The notes beneath the pieces are model-generated. The model saw nothing but the letters and a program-made list of their open reading frames with translations, did no database searches and was not told where the DNA came from. From assembly GCA_005772895.1 (NCBI GenBank), contig SXIH01000037.1:55721-119720 (forward strand): DNA of 64,000 nt. The letters are read 5' to 3'. This DNA comes from Bacteroidota bacterium. GTDB lineage: Bacteria > Bacteroidota > Bacteroidia > 2-12-FULL-35-15. Both the position numbers and the translations under genes were made by a program. Shown here piece by piece: positions 43,956 through 54,000 of this stretch (the first letter of the stretch is position 1; each line of letters begins with the position of its first letter).

Positions 43956-45341
43956 ATGAAAGCATTTTCCTTACTAATAATTAGTTTATCATTTTCTGTT
44001 ACTTTTTCAAAAGCTCAAACAGCAAAAAAGTATCAGGACATAGATACATTGATAAATACATATTCAATGATTGATGCGATGACTGCATTAAAAAAGCTGA
44101 AAGAAAATTATGCAAAAGATACTGTTGATTCAGAATACTGGTTGCGCTATTCAAAAGCCAATTACACTTTTTATAAATATGAAGATGCGAAAGCAGGAAT
44201 AAACAGAGCCTTGAAATTGAATCCGAACAATGCAAACTATCATTACGAAAAAGGACTTTTGTATAATAGAATAGGGCAGACAGACAGCGCTTTAGCACCT
44301 TTAGAAAAAGCTATAAGTATAGAACCTAAAGGAGAATATTATTTTTGGAAAGGAATTGTGAATCAGCAATTGAAAAACAATCAAGCTGCTGAAGTGGATT
44401 ATACAAAAGCAATAGAAAACAAATTTGAGAATGCTGAATTGTATAATAACTTTTGTATTATTCTGGCAGAAAACGAAAAGTATGAAAAAGCACTTGAGAT
44501 TGTAAACAAATCGATAGCACTAAATAGAAAATTTCCTCAGGCATATTCTGCTAGATGCAAGATTAATTTCTTTCTATACAGGTTTGATGCTGCTTGTGCT
44601 GACAGAGATACAGCAAACAGTATGGGATATAAAAAAACATTTACATTACCTGATTCAGTTTGCAAAGGAACAGAGACTCAAAAAATACAGTATTTATCCG
44701 ACATTTTTGCATTCAGCGGATTGCATAAATCGGCTATTGAAGCATATTCTAAGTTAATTAATAATAATGTTTTAAAAGCAGATTATTTTCTTAACAGAGG
44801 ATATTGTTATTATAAACTGAAAGATTATGCAAATGCAGAAAAGGATTATATAGTAGCTGAAAAATCTTATTTAGCAGCGAAAACACTTGATAAACAAGCT
44901 ATTGATTTACTGTACGATAATTTAAGCTTGTTATACTTTGATCAGAATAACTTTAAGAAAGCCATTGAGTATTCCACAAAGAGAATTGAATTAAATCCCG
45001 GAAACCATGTTCCATACATTGACCGCGGACTATCTTATCGTAAAATGAAAAAGTATAAAGAAGCCGAAATTGATTTTAATAAATCTTTACAAATAAAACC
45101 TGATTTTTTCAGAGCGTTTGGTTACCGTTCATATTTGTTTTTGGAATTACAGCAATATCAAAAAGCCTACGATGATGCATCTAAATCCGTTAAGCTGAAT
45201 CCAAAGTATGGATATGGCTATATGATGTTAGGACAAGCAAAACAAGCTTTAGGCATGAAAGATTTTTGTATTGATTTTTATACAGCACTGAAGTTTGATG
45301 GTCCGGACGCTGAAGAAGCGATAAAGCAGCATTGTAAGTAA
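43956..45341 (+). CDS. Exported TPR-repeat protein
   Basis: The 461 residues have a signal peptide (LSFSVTFSKAQ) and about ten TPR units (examples NYHYEKGLLYNRIGQTDSAL, ADYFLNRGYCYYKLKDYANA and RAFGYRSYLFLELQQYQKAY). It is likely periplasmic. The gene starts 3 bp after the desaturase stop and ends just before a dispersed palindrome. TPR proteins of this sort act as scaffolds for envelope complexes; the partner is unknown. Confidence 0.85.
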   Translation: MKAFSLLIISLSFSVTFSKAQTAKKYQDIDTLINTYSMIDAMTALKKLKENYAKDTVDSEYWLRYSKANYTFYKYEDAKAGINRALKLNPNNANYHYEKGLLYNRIGQTDSALAPLEKAISIEPKGEYYFWKGIVNQQLKNNQAAEVDYTKAIENKFENAELYNNFCIILAENEKYEKALEIVNKSIALNRKFPQAYSARCKINFFLYRFDAACADRDTANSMGYKKTFTLPDSVCKGTETQKIQYLSDIFAFSGLHKSAIEAYSKLINNNVLKADYFLNRGYCYYKLKDYANAEKDYIVAEKSYLAAKTLDKQAIDLLYDNLSLLYFDQNNFKKAIEYSTKRIELNPGNHVPYIDRGLSYRKMKKYKEAEIDFNKSLQIKPDFFRAFGYRSYLFLELQQYQKAYDDASKSVKLNPKYGYGYMMLGQAKQALGMKDFCIDFYTALKFDGPDAEEAIKQHCK

Positions 45342-45427
45342 CCCTTCGACTACGCTCAGGGTGACAGTTTGAAGTGACAATGCTCAGTGTGACGCCATCA
45401 ATCGTCAGTCTGAGCGGAGTCGAAGAC
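45342..45427. repeat. Dispersed inverted repeat pair reaching into folP
   Basis: The left arm 45342-45365 (core CTTCGACTACGCTCAGGGTG) and the right arm 45404-45427 (core CTGAGCGGAGTCGAAGAC) are inverted with mismatches. Between them lies a degenerate fragment (GCTCAGTGTGAC). The right arm supplies the last codons and the stop of folP, on the minus strand. Confidence 0.8.
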
Positions 45428-46259
45428 TAGATTGTAAGGAATCCACAACTTCAACCGCTTCTTTCACATCGTGTACTCTTAGCATTTTCGCTCCGTTTTC
45501 CACAGCTTTTTTATTTAATATACTAGTTGCGTTAATTGTATCTTTATTATTGATATTCAACAACTTATTAACAAATGATTTTCTGGAAATGCCAACCAAA
45601 ACCGGCAGATTAAAAGATTGAAATTTTTCAAGATTATTAAGCAATTGTGAGTTGTGTTCAACTGTTTTTCCAAACCCGAATCCTGGATCTAAAATCACTT
45701 GTTTTACTCCAAAATCCTTTAGTTTATTGAGTTTTTCCTCAAAATATGCATGCACTTCTTTTACAACATCAGCATAAACAGGGTTTTGCTGCATAGTTTG
45801 CGGGTTTCCTTGAATGTGCATTAATACATAAGGAACCTTTAATTTCGCAACGGTCTCAAACATCTGTGAATCCAGCGTTCCACCAGAAATATCATTTATA
45901 ATATTTGCTCCAGCATTAACAGCTTGTTCAGCAATACTTGCACGATATGTATCCACCGAAATTAGTAGTTTTGGGTAAGCTTTTCTTACAGATTTTATCA
46001 CTTTTATTAATCGCTCAGATTCTTCATCTGGCGTGGGTTGCGGAGAACCTGGTCGGGTAGAGCAAGCGCCAATGTCAATAATATCAGCACCTTCTTGAAT
46101 CATTTTACCTGTTTGTGTCAACCAATCCTGCTCCTGTAAGTACTTTCCACCATCAAAAAACGAGTCGGGTGTCACATTTAAAATACCCATAATCAAGGGA
46201 ATAGACCTTTGGTCGAAAATCCGCTCTATTTTTTGTGAAAAATCAGTATCTTGTGCCAT
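45405..46259 (-). CDS. folP: Dihydropteroate synthase
   Basis: Condenses p-aminobenzoate with hydroxymethyldihydropterin pyrophosphate in folate synthesis; it is the target of sulfonamides. The 284 residues show the pterin-binding ILNVTPDSFFDGGKY, DIIDIGACSTRPGS, NAGANIINDISGG and LDPGFGFGKTVEHN, with the phosphate-binding SRKSF. The last eight residues (SLRLRSD and one Ser) are encoded by a dispersed repeat (45404-45427), so the true C-terminus may have been replaced by the insertion. It is divergent from the DUF1599 gene. Confidence 0.95.
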   Translation of the reverse strand: MAQDTDFSQKIERIFDQRSIPLIMGILNVTPDSFFDGGKYLQEQDWLTQTGKMIQEGADIIDIGACSTRPGSPQPTPDEESERLIKVIKSVRKAYPKLLISVDTYRASIAEQAVNAGANIINDISGGTLDSQMFETVAKLKVPYVLMHIQGNPQTMQQNPVYADVVKEVHAYFEEKLNKLKDFGVKQVILDPGFGFGKTVEHNSQLLNNLEKFQSFNLPVLVGISRKSFVNKLLNINNKDTINATSILNKKAVENGAKMLRVHDVKEAVEVVDSLQSSLRLRSD

Positions 46260-46353
46260 TATTAATTAGTGATTTGTAGAATTAGTGAATTAGTGAATGT
46301 TGGGTTTTTAAACCTCCATTTCTCCAACTCTCCAATTCTCTAACTTTTTGTTT

Positions 46354-46896
46354 ATGACTAAAACGTTTACTCAATATAACTCTGCAATTTCAGCTTGCAA
46401 AGATATTTTTATTAAAAAGATGAAGGATTACGGCACCGCTTGGCGCATCCTTCGAACCAGCTCCATCACCGACCAAATTTTCATCAAAGCACAGCGCATC
46501 CGAAATATCGAGGATAAAGGTACTCAAAAAATAAACGAAGATGTGCGCTCCGAATACATTGGTATCATTAACTATTCAATCATTGGTCTTATTCAATTGG
46601 AACTGAAGGACGACCAACGCATGGAATTGCCATCCGATGAAGTGAGTAAGCTGTTTGATAGACATTCAAACGAAGCGAGAAGTTTGATGGAAAACAAAAA
46701 CCACGATTACGGTGAAGCTTGGCGCGATATGAGAGTAAGTTCATTAACTGATTTGATTTTAATGAAACTATTGAGAATAAAACAAATTGAAGATAACAAA
46801 GGTGAAACAATCATTTCGGAAGGAGTGGATGCCAACTTTCATGATATGATTAACTATGCGATTTTCGCACTTATTAAAATAGAAGAAGAAAAGTAA
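46354..46896 (+). CDS. DUF1599 (nucleotide modification associated domain 1) protein
   Basis: From the ATG at 46354 it has 180 residues; a TTG at 46348 precedes it. It contains two copies of the same domain: an N-terminal repeat (MKDYGTAWRILRTSSITDQ, RIRNIEDKG, YIGIINYSIIGLIQLEL) and a C-terminal one (KNHDYGEAWRDMRVSSLTDL, LRIKQIEDNKG, MINYAIFALIKIE). Pfam PF07659 has been linked to base modification in phage and mobile DNA. Here it is a fixed Bacteroidota gene beside folP and DoxX, so the enzymatic role is not clear. It is soluble. Confidence 0.9.
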   Translation: MTKTFTQYNSAISACKDIFIKKMKDYGTAWRILRTSSITDQIFIKAQRIRNIEDKGTQKINEDVRSEYIGIINYSIIGLIQLELKDDQRMELPSDEVSKLFDRHSNEARSLMENKNHDYGEAWRDMRVSSLTDLILMKLLRIKQIEDNKGETIISEGVDANFHDMINYAIFALIKIEEEK

Positions 46897-46920
46897 TAAT
46901 TGATGAATTACCTACTGCCG

Positions 46921-46995
46921 CTTCTCGACTCCGCTCGAAGTGACAGTATTAAGAAGAAGTGTTTTGTTCCCGTCACTTCGAGCGGAGTCGAGAAG
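46921..46995. repeat. Perfect 24-bp dispersed inverted-repeat pair
   Basis: The arms 46921-46944 and 46972-46995 are exactly complementary over 24 bp with a 27-bp spacer. The left arm is identical to the lone copy at 23557-23580. The pair lies between DUF1599 and the DoxX gene and would form a strong RNA hairpin. Confidence 0.9.
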
Positions 46996-47028
46996 AAGGG
47001 ACTAAAAAAATAAAAAGAAAGAAAATAA

Positions 47029-48141
47029 ATGAAAATAATAACAAACATAGCACGGGTATTTGTAGGCTTGTTATTCATATTTTCCGGATTCATCAAAGCC
47101 AACGATGCTGTAGGTTTTGGATATAAACTGGTTGAGTATTTCGAAGTTTTCGGAACTCACTTTTTAGTTCCTATTGCTTTGCCTCTGGCAATGTTCATTT
47201 GCATCTTCGAAATTATTCTTGGATTTACTTTATTATTGGGAGCACGAATGAAACTCACGCTTTGGTTGTCCTTACTGATGATTGTGTTTTTTACTTTCCT
47301 TACTTTTTATTCAGCCTATTTCCAAAAAGTTTTGAGTTGCGGTTGTTTTGGCGATGCTATTCCGCTTACACCTTGGCAATCGTTTTACAAAGATTTAATT
47401 CTACTTGTTTTAATTATTTTACTTTTTATCGGCAAACAACATATCAATCCATTAGTTGGTGAACGTTTCGAAAGGTTTTTAGTAATACTTGTATTGATTG
47501 CATCTACAGCATTTCCTTTGTACACTTACAATTATTTACCAGTTATTGATTTCCGTCCTTACGCTATTGGAAAAAACATTCCCGAGCAAACAAAAGGTGT
47601 TCCTGATGAACTCAAGTATTTTTACAAGCTGAAGGATAAGAAAACAGGCGAAACAAAAGAGTTTGACAAATGGCCAGATGGTTGGGATATTCAGTACGAC
47701 TTTGTAGAAAGCAGAACAGAAGTAACCAAAAAAGGAATTGAACCTAAGATTAAAGATTTTAGCATTTCAAATGCAGAAGGATCTGATTATACGCAAGACA
47801 TAATAGAAAATCCGAATTATAATTTCTTGTTAATTTGTTACGATTTGGACAAAGCTGATAAAGATGCATTTGGAAAGATTAATGATTTTGAAGCGCTTTG
47901 TAAGCAAGATAGTGTAACATTCATTGCATTAACATCGTCAACAAAAGAAACAATTGATAAATTTAAAGCTGACACAAAAACAAATGTAGTTTTTTACAAT
48001 ACGGATGGAACAGTTTTAAAAACAATGATTCGTTCTAATCCAGGATTAATGATGTTGAAAGGCGGAACAGTTGTAGATATGTGGCATTATCATTCATTTC
48101 CATCATACAACGATGTGAAAGCAAAATATTTTAATAAATAG
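47029..48141 (+). CDS. DoxX/MauE-like membrane protein (BT_3928-type)
   Basis: The 370 residues begin with a four-helix DoxX/MauE-like domain (about 1-150), including FIFSGFIKANDAVGFGYKL and the cysteine pair SCGCFGD (near residue 103). A fifth helix and a soluble C-terminal domain (about 180-370) follow. The C-terminal half has a thioredoxin-like look (NYNFLLICYDLDKADKDA, TFIALTSSTKETIDKF) but lacks a CxxC. In Bacteroidota this gene travels with DUF1599 and tpiA. It may handle disulfide or quinone chemistry, which is inference. Confidence 0.85.
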   Translation: MKIITNIARVFVGLLFIFSGFIKANDAVGFGYKLVEYFEVFGTHFLVPIALPLAMFICIFEIILGFTLLLGARMKLTLWLSLLMIVFFTFLTFYSAYFQKVLSCGCFGDAIPLTPWQSFYKDLILLVLIILLFIGKQHINPLVGERFERFLVILVLIASTAFPLYTYNYLPVIDFRPYAIGKNIPEQTKGVPDELKYFYKLKDKKTGETKEFDKWPDGWDIQYDFVESRTEVTKKGIEPKIKDFSISNAEGSDYTQDIIENPNYNFLLICYDLDKADKDAFGKINDFEALCKQDSVTFIALTSSTKETIDKFKADTKTNVVFYNTDGTVLKTMIRSNPGLMMLKGGTVVDMWHYHSFPSYNDVKAKYFNK

Positions 48142-48145
48142 GCTT

Positions 48146-49222
48146 GTGATAAAATTTATTATTAAACGATTATTCTACGGATTCCTAGTATTGCTGGGTG
48201 TTATCACTGTGGTGTTTTTGTTATTCAATGTTTTGCCGGGCGATCCTGCGCGTATGATGCTTGGTCAGCGTGCCGATCAAGCTTCCATTGATGCCATCAA
48301 TAAAGATTTGGGAAGAGACAAGCCAATGGCTACTCAATTTTTAATGTATCTGAACGACCTATCTCCACTTTCAATTCACGACCCGGCTAACAAAGAGCAT
48401 TACCTGTATTTAAGTAGAGAAAAATATTCTTCTTATGTAAAATTATTTTCAGCTGGCAGCAAGGTGATGGTGCTCAAGTATCCTTATTTGCGAAGGTCCT
48501 ACATCACAAAAAGAAAAGTATCCGACATTGTCATAGAAACGCTTCCTGAGACAGCCATTCTAGCTTTTGCTTCTATTACATTCGGTGCAATATTTGGAAT
48601 TTTGCTTGGAATATTTTCTGCAATAAAAAAGAATTCTTGGTTCGATAAGAGTTCCTTGATATTTGCCATCTTTGGAATGGCTTTACCATCCTTCTTCATG
48701 GGACTTCTAATTGCATGGTTCTTTGGATTTGTTTTACGTGATTATACCGGTTTGAACAATGTGGGTTCACTTTATTCCATTGATGATTTCGGAGACGAAC
48801 ATTTGGATTTAAAAAACCTTATTCTTCCAACTATTACTTTAGGATTGCGCCCGTTGGCAATTATTATTCAGTTAACCCGCAGTTCATTATTAGATGTGCT
48901 TTCTCAGGACTACATCAGAACAGCAACAGCAAAAGGATTAGGATTTTATCGCGTAGTATTTAAGCACGCTCTAAAAAATGCATTGAATCCTGTTATAACA
49001 GCTATTTCAGGTTGGTTTGCTGGATTGATGGCAGGAGCCGTTTTTGTTGAAATTATTTTCAATTGGAAAGGTATCGGTTATGAAGTGGTTGATGCATTGA
49101 ATAAAAACGATTTACCAGTTGTAATGGGTGCCACATTAATATTTGCTATGATTTTTGTTATTATCAATATTGGTGTTGATATCGTTTATGGAATTTTAGA
49201 TCCGCGTGTAAGAGTTCAGTAG
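48146..49222 (+). CDS. ABC transporter permease (DppB/OppB-like)
   Basis: The 358 residues start at GTG (48146), 4 bp after the DoxX-like gene. It is a binding-protein-dependent permease: IIKRLFYGFLVLLGVITVVF and VLPGDPARMMLG at the N-terminus, six or seven transmembrane helices, and the EAA-like loop DVLSQDYIRTATAKGLGFYRVVFKHAL (split as motif around 262-288). The second permease (DppC-like), ATPase and binding protein are not next to it, so it is an isolated subunit in this window. Peptide or nickel uptake is the usual function of the class. Confidence 0.88.
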   Translation: MIKFIIKRLFYGFLVLLGVITVVFLLFNVLPGDPARMMLGQRADQASIDAINKDLGRDKPMATQFLMYLNDLSPLSIHDPANKEHYLYLSREKYSSYVKLFSAGSKVMVLKYPYLRRSYITKRKVSDIVIETLPETAILAFASITFGAIFGILLGIFSAIKKNSWFDKSSLIFAIFGMALPSFFMGLLIAWFFGFVLRDYTGLNNVGSLYSIDDFGDEHLDLKNLILPTITLGLRPLAIIIQLTRSSLLDVLSQDYIRTATAKGLGFYRVVFKHALKNALNPVITAISGWFAGLMAGAVFVEIIFNWKGIGYEVVDALNKNDLPVVMGATLIFAMIFVIINIGVDIVYGILDPRVRVQ

Positions 49223-49301
49223 TCGCATTTCCATGAAAAAGATTTATTACTTTTAGGAAAAGAAAAAATTGAGTATTGATTCAATTAAAAATCAAATCAG
49301 A

Positions 49302-50054
49302 ATGAGAAGAAAGATTGTAGCCGGAAACTGGAAAATGAATAAAACCCTTATTCAAGGGTTACAACTGGCAGATGAGATTCTGTCGGCATCAACTTCAGCA
49401 GAAGTATTAAAAATTATTGCACCACCTTTTACTCATTTATCGGCTATTGCAGAAAAAATAAAATCAAGAACTGATTTTGCAGTTGCTGCTCAAGATTGCC
49501 ATCACTTACAAAATGGGGCATACACTGGTGAAGTTTCAGCCGAAATGGTTGCTTCAACTGGAGCAAATTATGTAATTATTGGTCATTCCGAAAGACGATT
49601 ATACGCGAACGAAACAAATGATATATTAATTCAGAAATTAAATCGTGCTTTATCCGCAAGATTAATTCCTATTTTTTGTATTGGAGAAAGTATTGACGAG
49701 CGCAATGCAAAAACACATTTAGAAGCAATTAGAGCACAACTAAAAGATGGTTTGTTTCATTTATCATCTCCTGATTTCGGAAAAACAATAATTGCCTACG
49801 AACCGGTTTGGGCAATTGGCACTGGAGTTACAGCTACTAGTTATCAAGCACAAGGAGTACATGATTTTATTCGTACAGAAATAAATAAAAAATACGGAAA
49901 AGAAATTTCTGACAATATCTCCATTCTTTACGGAGGAAGTTGTAATGCACAAAATGCAAAAGAACTTTTTGCTTGCGCGGATATTGATGGTGGATTAATT
50001 GGTGGAGCTTCATTAAAATCTGCAGATTTTTCCGCCATTACCAATTCTTTTTAA
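49302..50054 (+). CDS. tpiA: Triosephosphate isomerase
   Basis: Interconverts dihydroxyacetone phosphate and glyceraldehyde 3-phosphate in glycolysis. From ATG 49302 it has 250 residues; the longer frame from TTG at 49269 adds 11 residues before the conserved RRKIVAGNWKMNK start. The active-site lysine is in GNWKMNK, the catalytic histidine in IIGHSERR (about residue 95) and the catalytic glutamate in AYEPVWAIGTG (about residue 167). The C-terminal YGGSCNAQNA and GGASL loops bind phosphate. Confidence 0.97.
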   Translation: MRRKIVAGNWKMNKTLIQGLQLADEILSASTSAEVLKIIAPPFTHLSAIAEKIKSRTDFAVAAQDCHHLQNGAYTGEVSAEMVASTGANYVIIGHSERRLYANETNDILIQKLNRALSARLIPIFCIGESIDERNAKTHLEAIRAQLKDGLFHLSSPDFGKTIIAYEPVWAIGTGVTATSYQAQGVHDFIRTEINKKYGKEISDNISILYGGSCNAQNAKELFACADIDGGLIGGASLKSADFSAITNSF

Positions 50055-50079
50055 TATAAAAAGTAATGTTAATAATAGT

Positions 50080-50132
50080 CTTCGACTCCGCTCAGACTGA
50101 CAACTATATTGTCACACTGAGCGGAGTCGAAG
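50080..50132. repeat. Dispersed inverted-repeat pair between tpiA and prmA
   Basis: The arms 50080-50101 and 50111-50132 are inverted over 22 bp with one mismatch pair and only a 9-bp spacer, so they would form a tight hairpin. Core is CTTCGACTCCGCTCAG. Confidence 0.85.
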
Positions 50133-50160
50133 TGTTTAGAATTGATAAATAATATACTAA

Positions 50161-50991
50161 ATGAACTACATAGAAGTATCAATTACCGTAGAACCAAAAC
50201 TAGAAGGTTCGGATGTTTTAATTGCAGCACTTTCTGAATTAGCGTTTGAAAGTTTCACCGAAACCGAAACAGGATTTAATGCATACATCCAAGAAGAAGA
50301 ATACAGTGAAGAGGAAACCAAATTAGCATTGAGCGACTATAATGACATTTTTAAAATAGAATTTTCCTCCAAAGTAATTCCTCAGCAAAATTGGAACAAA
50401 GAATGGGAGAGTAGCTTTCAACCTATTGAAATTGGTAATCAATGTCATATCCGAGCACCATTTCATGAGAAAAAACAGGGCTTTTTATTAGATGTAATTA
50501 TAGAGCCAAAGATGTCGTTTGGAACTGGCCATCACGATACAACCCAGCTTATGATCCGGATTTTAATGTTATTAAATGTTAAAAATAGGCCACTTTTAGA
50601 CATGGGATGCGGTACAGGCGTTTTAGCTATTGTGGCTTCTATGATTGGTGCAAACCCAATAAATGCTATTGATATAAACGATTGGAGCTTTGAAAACACA
50701 CTAGAGAATCTCTCTAAAAATAATATCAACAATGTGATTGTGAATAAAGGAGATGCTCAAATTTTGGATGGAAAAATATTTAATACGATATTAGCTAACA
50801 TTAATAAAAATGTGCTTTTGAAGGACATGAAAGTGTATAAAAAATCATTGGAAAAAGGCGGAAATTTGGTGTTGAGTGGTTTTTTTGAAACGGATATAGC
50901 AGAATTGAAAGACAAGGCTCAAAATCTTGGCTTAAAATATGAAGATAGCTATTCTAGCAACCAGTGGGCTGCACTTCATTTTACAAATTAG
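50161..50991 (+). CDS. prmA: Ribosomal protein L11 methyltransferase
   Basis: Methylates lysine residues of ribosomal protein L11. The 276 residues show an N-terminal domain with the W-containing motif NWNKEWESSFQPIEIG and the SAM-binding motif I MGCGTGVLAIVASMIGA (about 146-162). FGTGHHDTTQLMI precedes it, and the catalytic-type TILANINKNVLL lies further on. The order tpiA-prmA is conserved in many Bacteroidota. The next gene begins 11 bp after its stop. Confidence 0.93.
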   Translation: MNYIEVSITVEPKLEGSDVLIAALSELAFESFTETETGFNAYIQEEEYSEEETKLALSDYNDIFKIEFSSKVIPQQNWNKEWESSFQPIEIGNQCHIRAPFHEKKQGFLLDVIIEPKMSFGTGHHDTTQLMIRILMLLNVKNRPLLDMGCGTGVLAIVASMIGANPINAIDINDWSFENTLENLSKNNINNVIVNKGDAQILDGKIFNTILANINKNVLLKDMKVYKKSLEKGGNLVLSGFFETDIAELKDKAQNLGLKYEDSYSSNQWAALHFTN

Positions 50992-51001
50992 AATTAATCG
51001 A

Positions 51002-54000
51002 ATGAGAACATTAAAATTTGTACTACTTTTTATATCGGTATTTTTTATATCAGAAACCTCTCTTGCTCAACTAAATCCGATTAAGCAATTTTCAGAAGAT
51101 CCTTTACTTTTTTTAGGAGAAATAAAAACCATGTTTGAAGCAACAAACATGGATAAAAAAGAAATCAAAGAGTTTCTTGAAGCATTTACATTGGCTTGGA
51201 ACAGCCCAAAATGTAACGATAAATTAAAAAAATCAATTGTAGGTTCCTGCAATTTGATGATAAAAAAGAAATTACGGATTCTGCCCGAATACAAAAGCTA
51301 TTTATCATCTGTAATGAATTTTATAAATTCTACCCATAGTGAAGACAATTTTCTTACCTGGCAAGAATGTATTAATAAAATATTAGGAGGGAAGGCAATT
51401 AAAAACTTTTCTGACTATTTAGAAATGAGTGACAATCTTTTTTCTACTAATTCATTTTACAACTCTTCCGTAATCAGATATAGTGCAAACAGCAATAAAT
51501 ATATTTTCGAATTCGATAGTGTTCCAAAAGTAATTTTCCCAAGTTTAAATTTGCGTATAGCCAACAATCAGAATGATACGGGCATTGTTTATAATACAAA
51601 AGGCGTGTATTATCCTTACAAAGGAGTTTTTGTTGGAGAAGGAGGGAAGGTAAATTGGAAACGTGCAGGATTTGAAGACAATGTTGTTTGGGCAGAATTA
51701 AAAAAATATCAGATTGTTTTAAAAACGAGTGGCTTCGTTGCCGATTCAGTTGTTTTTTATAATAAGAATTATTTTCAAAAACCATTGATCGGACAGTTGA
51801 CAGAAAAAATTGTATCTGAAAAAGAAGGAAACATTTCTTATCCACGATTTGATTCTTATAATAAACGGATGCCAATTCCCAACATTGCGAAAGATGTTGA
51901 TTACGATGGAGGATTTACGCAGCGTGGACCAAAAGTATTGGGTTCTGGTAGTAAAGAAGAAGATGCGAAATTGATTTTTAAAAGAGAAGGAAAAGTATTT
52001 TTAATTATTGGTGCAAAGCTGATAGGAATTACAAAAGATAAACTCACAGGCGAATCCTGTAATGTAAAATTTTATTTTGATAAAGACTCCATTACTCACC
52101 CAAGTGTGAATATGAAGTTCACAGTGAATGACAGAAAACTATCACTTATAAGAACAACAGATGGCGTTTCTAAATCTCCTTTTTTAAATTCCTTCCACAA
52201 AGTAGATATGTATTTTGAAGAGTTAACCTGGAAAATTGACGACCCTAAAATTAATTTGGGAATGTTAGTTGGAAACTCACAAGAAGATGCCATGTTTGAA
52301 TCGTCAAACTATTTCAGAACTGACAGATATGAGCGTTTACAAGGAATTGATCAAATGAATCCTTTGATTCAAATCCGTGATTTCGTGAGAAAAAATGGTG
52401 ATGTTCCTGAATTTTATGGAGCACAGTATGCAAAATATTTAAAATTTTCACTGAATGATATTCGTCCGGGCTTAGTTCGTTTATCCACATTAGGCTTCAT
52501 TACTTATGATCCTGAAGATGATGAAGTAGTAGTGAATGAAAAACTACACACTTATATTGCAGCACGTGCAGCACATATTGATTATGATGTAATTCAGTTT
52601 CCTTCTTCCGTTAGAGGAGCCAGCAATGCCTCAGTAAACCTTTTAAATTATGACATGACCATTATGGGTGTTCGCCAAATTTATATGAGCGACTCTCAAA
52701 ATGTGGTGATTTATCCTTTCGAACAAAAAATTATTCTAAAGAAAAATCGCGATTTTACTTTTGCCGGAATTGTTCATGCAGGTCGTTTCGACTTTTTCGG
52801 AAAAGAGTTTTCATTCAATTATGATAAATTTAAAATCGATTTAAAAAATGTGGATTCATTACGTATTATGGTTAGATCAAGAGAGCCTGATGCTTATGGA
52901 GAATATCCACTTTTAAAAGTAAGAACTGTTGTTGAGAGTATTAATGGAGATTTGGAAATAGATAATCCCGCCAATAAATCGGGGCGTAAACCTTTCCCAG
53001 TATATCCTATTTTTAATAGTTTCAAAGAATCCTACGCTTATTATGATAAGAAGTCGATTCAAAATGGCAAATACAATAAAAAGGAATTTTATTTTAAACT
53101 CGATCCATTCACGATCGATAGTTTGGATAATTTTTCGAATGAAGGATTGGTATTTAAAGGAACCATGGAAACGGCAGGTATCTTTCCGACTTTTAAGGAA
53201 TCCTTGACCTTGCAACAGGATTATTCGCTTGGATTTATTACACAATCGCCACCTGATGGTTATCCAATGTATGGAGGGAAAGGAACGTATACAGCAGCAA
53301 TCAAATTAAGTAACCAAGGTTTACATGGCGATGGAACATTAAAATATGTGACATCAATAGCCAAGTCGAAAGATTTTTTATTCTTTCCCGATTCCACTCG
53401 ATGCATCGCACAAAGCTATGATGTGACTGAACAGAAAGCGAAACCGGAATTTCCGCAATTACATGGAGAAGATGCGCGGATTTTATGGCTGCCGAAAAAA
53501 GATGTAATGAATGTTTGGAATCCGAAAGACAAAAAATTCCAAGATTATAACGGACAAGCACAATTTGACGGACGATTATCCATGACACCTGCACAACTTT
53601 TCGGAAGTGGTAGAGCAGATTTTTCAAATGCGAAACTGGATGCAAAACTTGTGAAATTCAAATTCAATTCTTTTGTTTCGGATACTGCAAATTTTAATTT
53701 GAAAGCTTTAGAAGAGTCGAATGGTTTAGATGCTTTTGCTACTGATAACGTAAATGCAAAAATAGATTTTGATAAACGTATTGGTGAATTTACATCAAAT
53801 GGTAAAGGTTCAGTTGTAAAGTTTCCTGTAAATCAATACATCTGTTTTATGGATAACTTTAAATGGTACATGGATGATAGTCAGATTGAGTTAGGTTCTA
53901 GTAAAAATGCTGTCAAGAAAGCTGCTAACGAAGATTTGGATTTAGTTGGTCCTGAGTTTATTTCTGTCCATCCTAGTCAAGATTCCCTACGCTTTCAATC

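Noticed and set aside
51474..51875. 133-codon minus-strand frame within the giant exported protein gene.
   Set aside because: Antisense shadow of a well-supported frame; composition is not protein-like.
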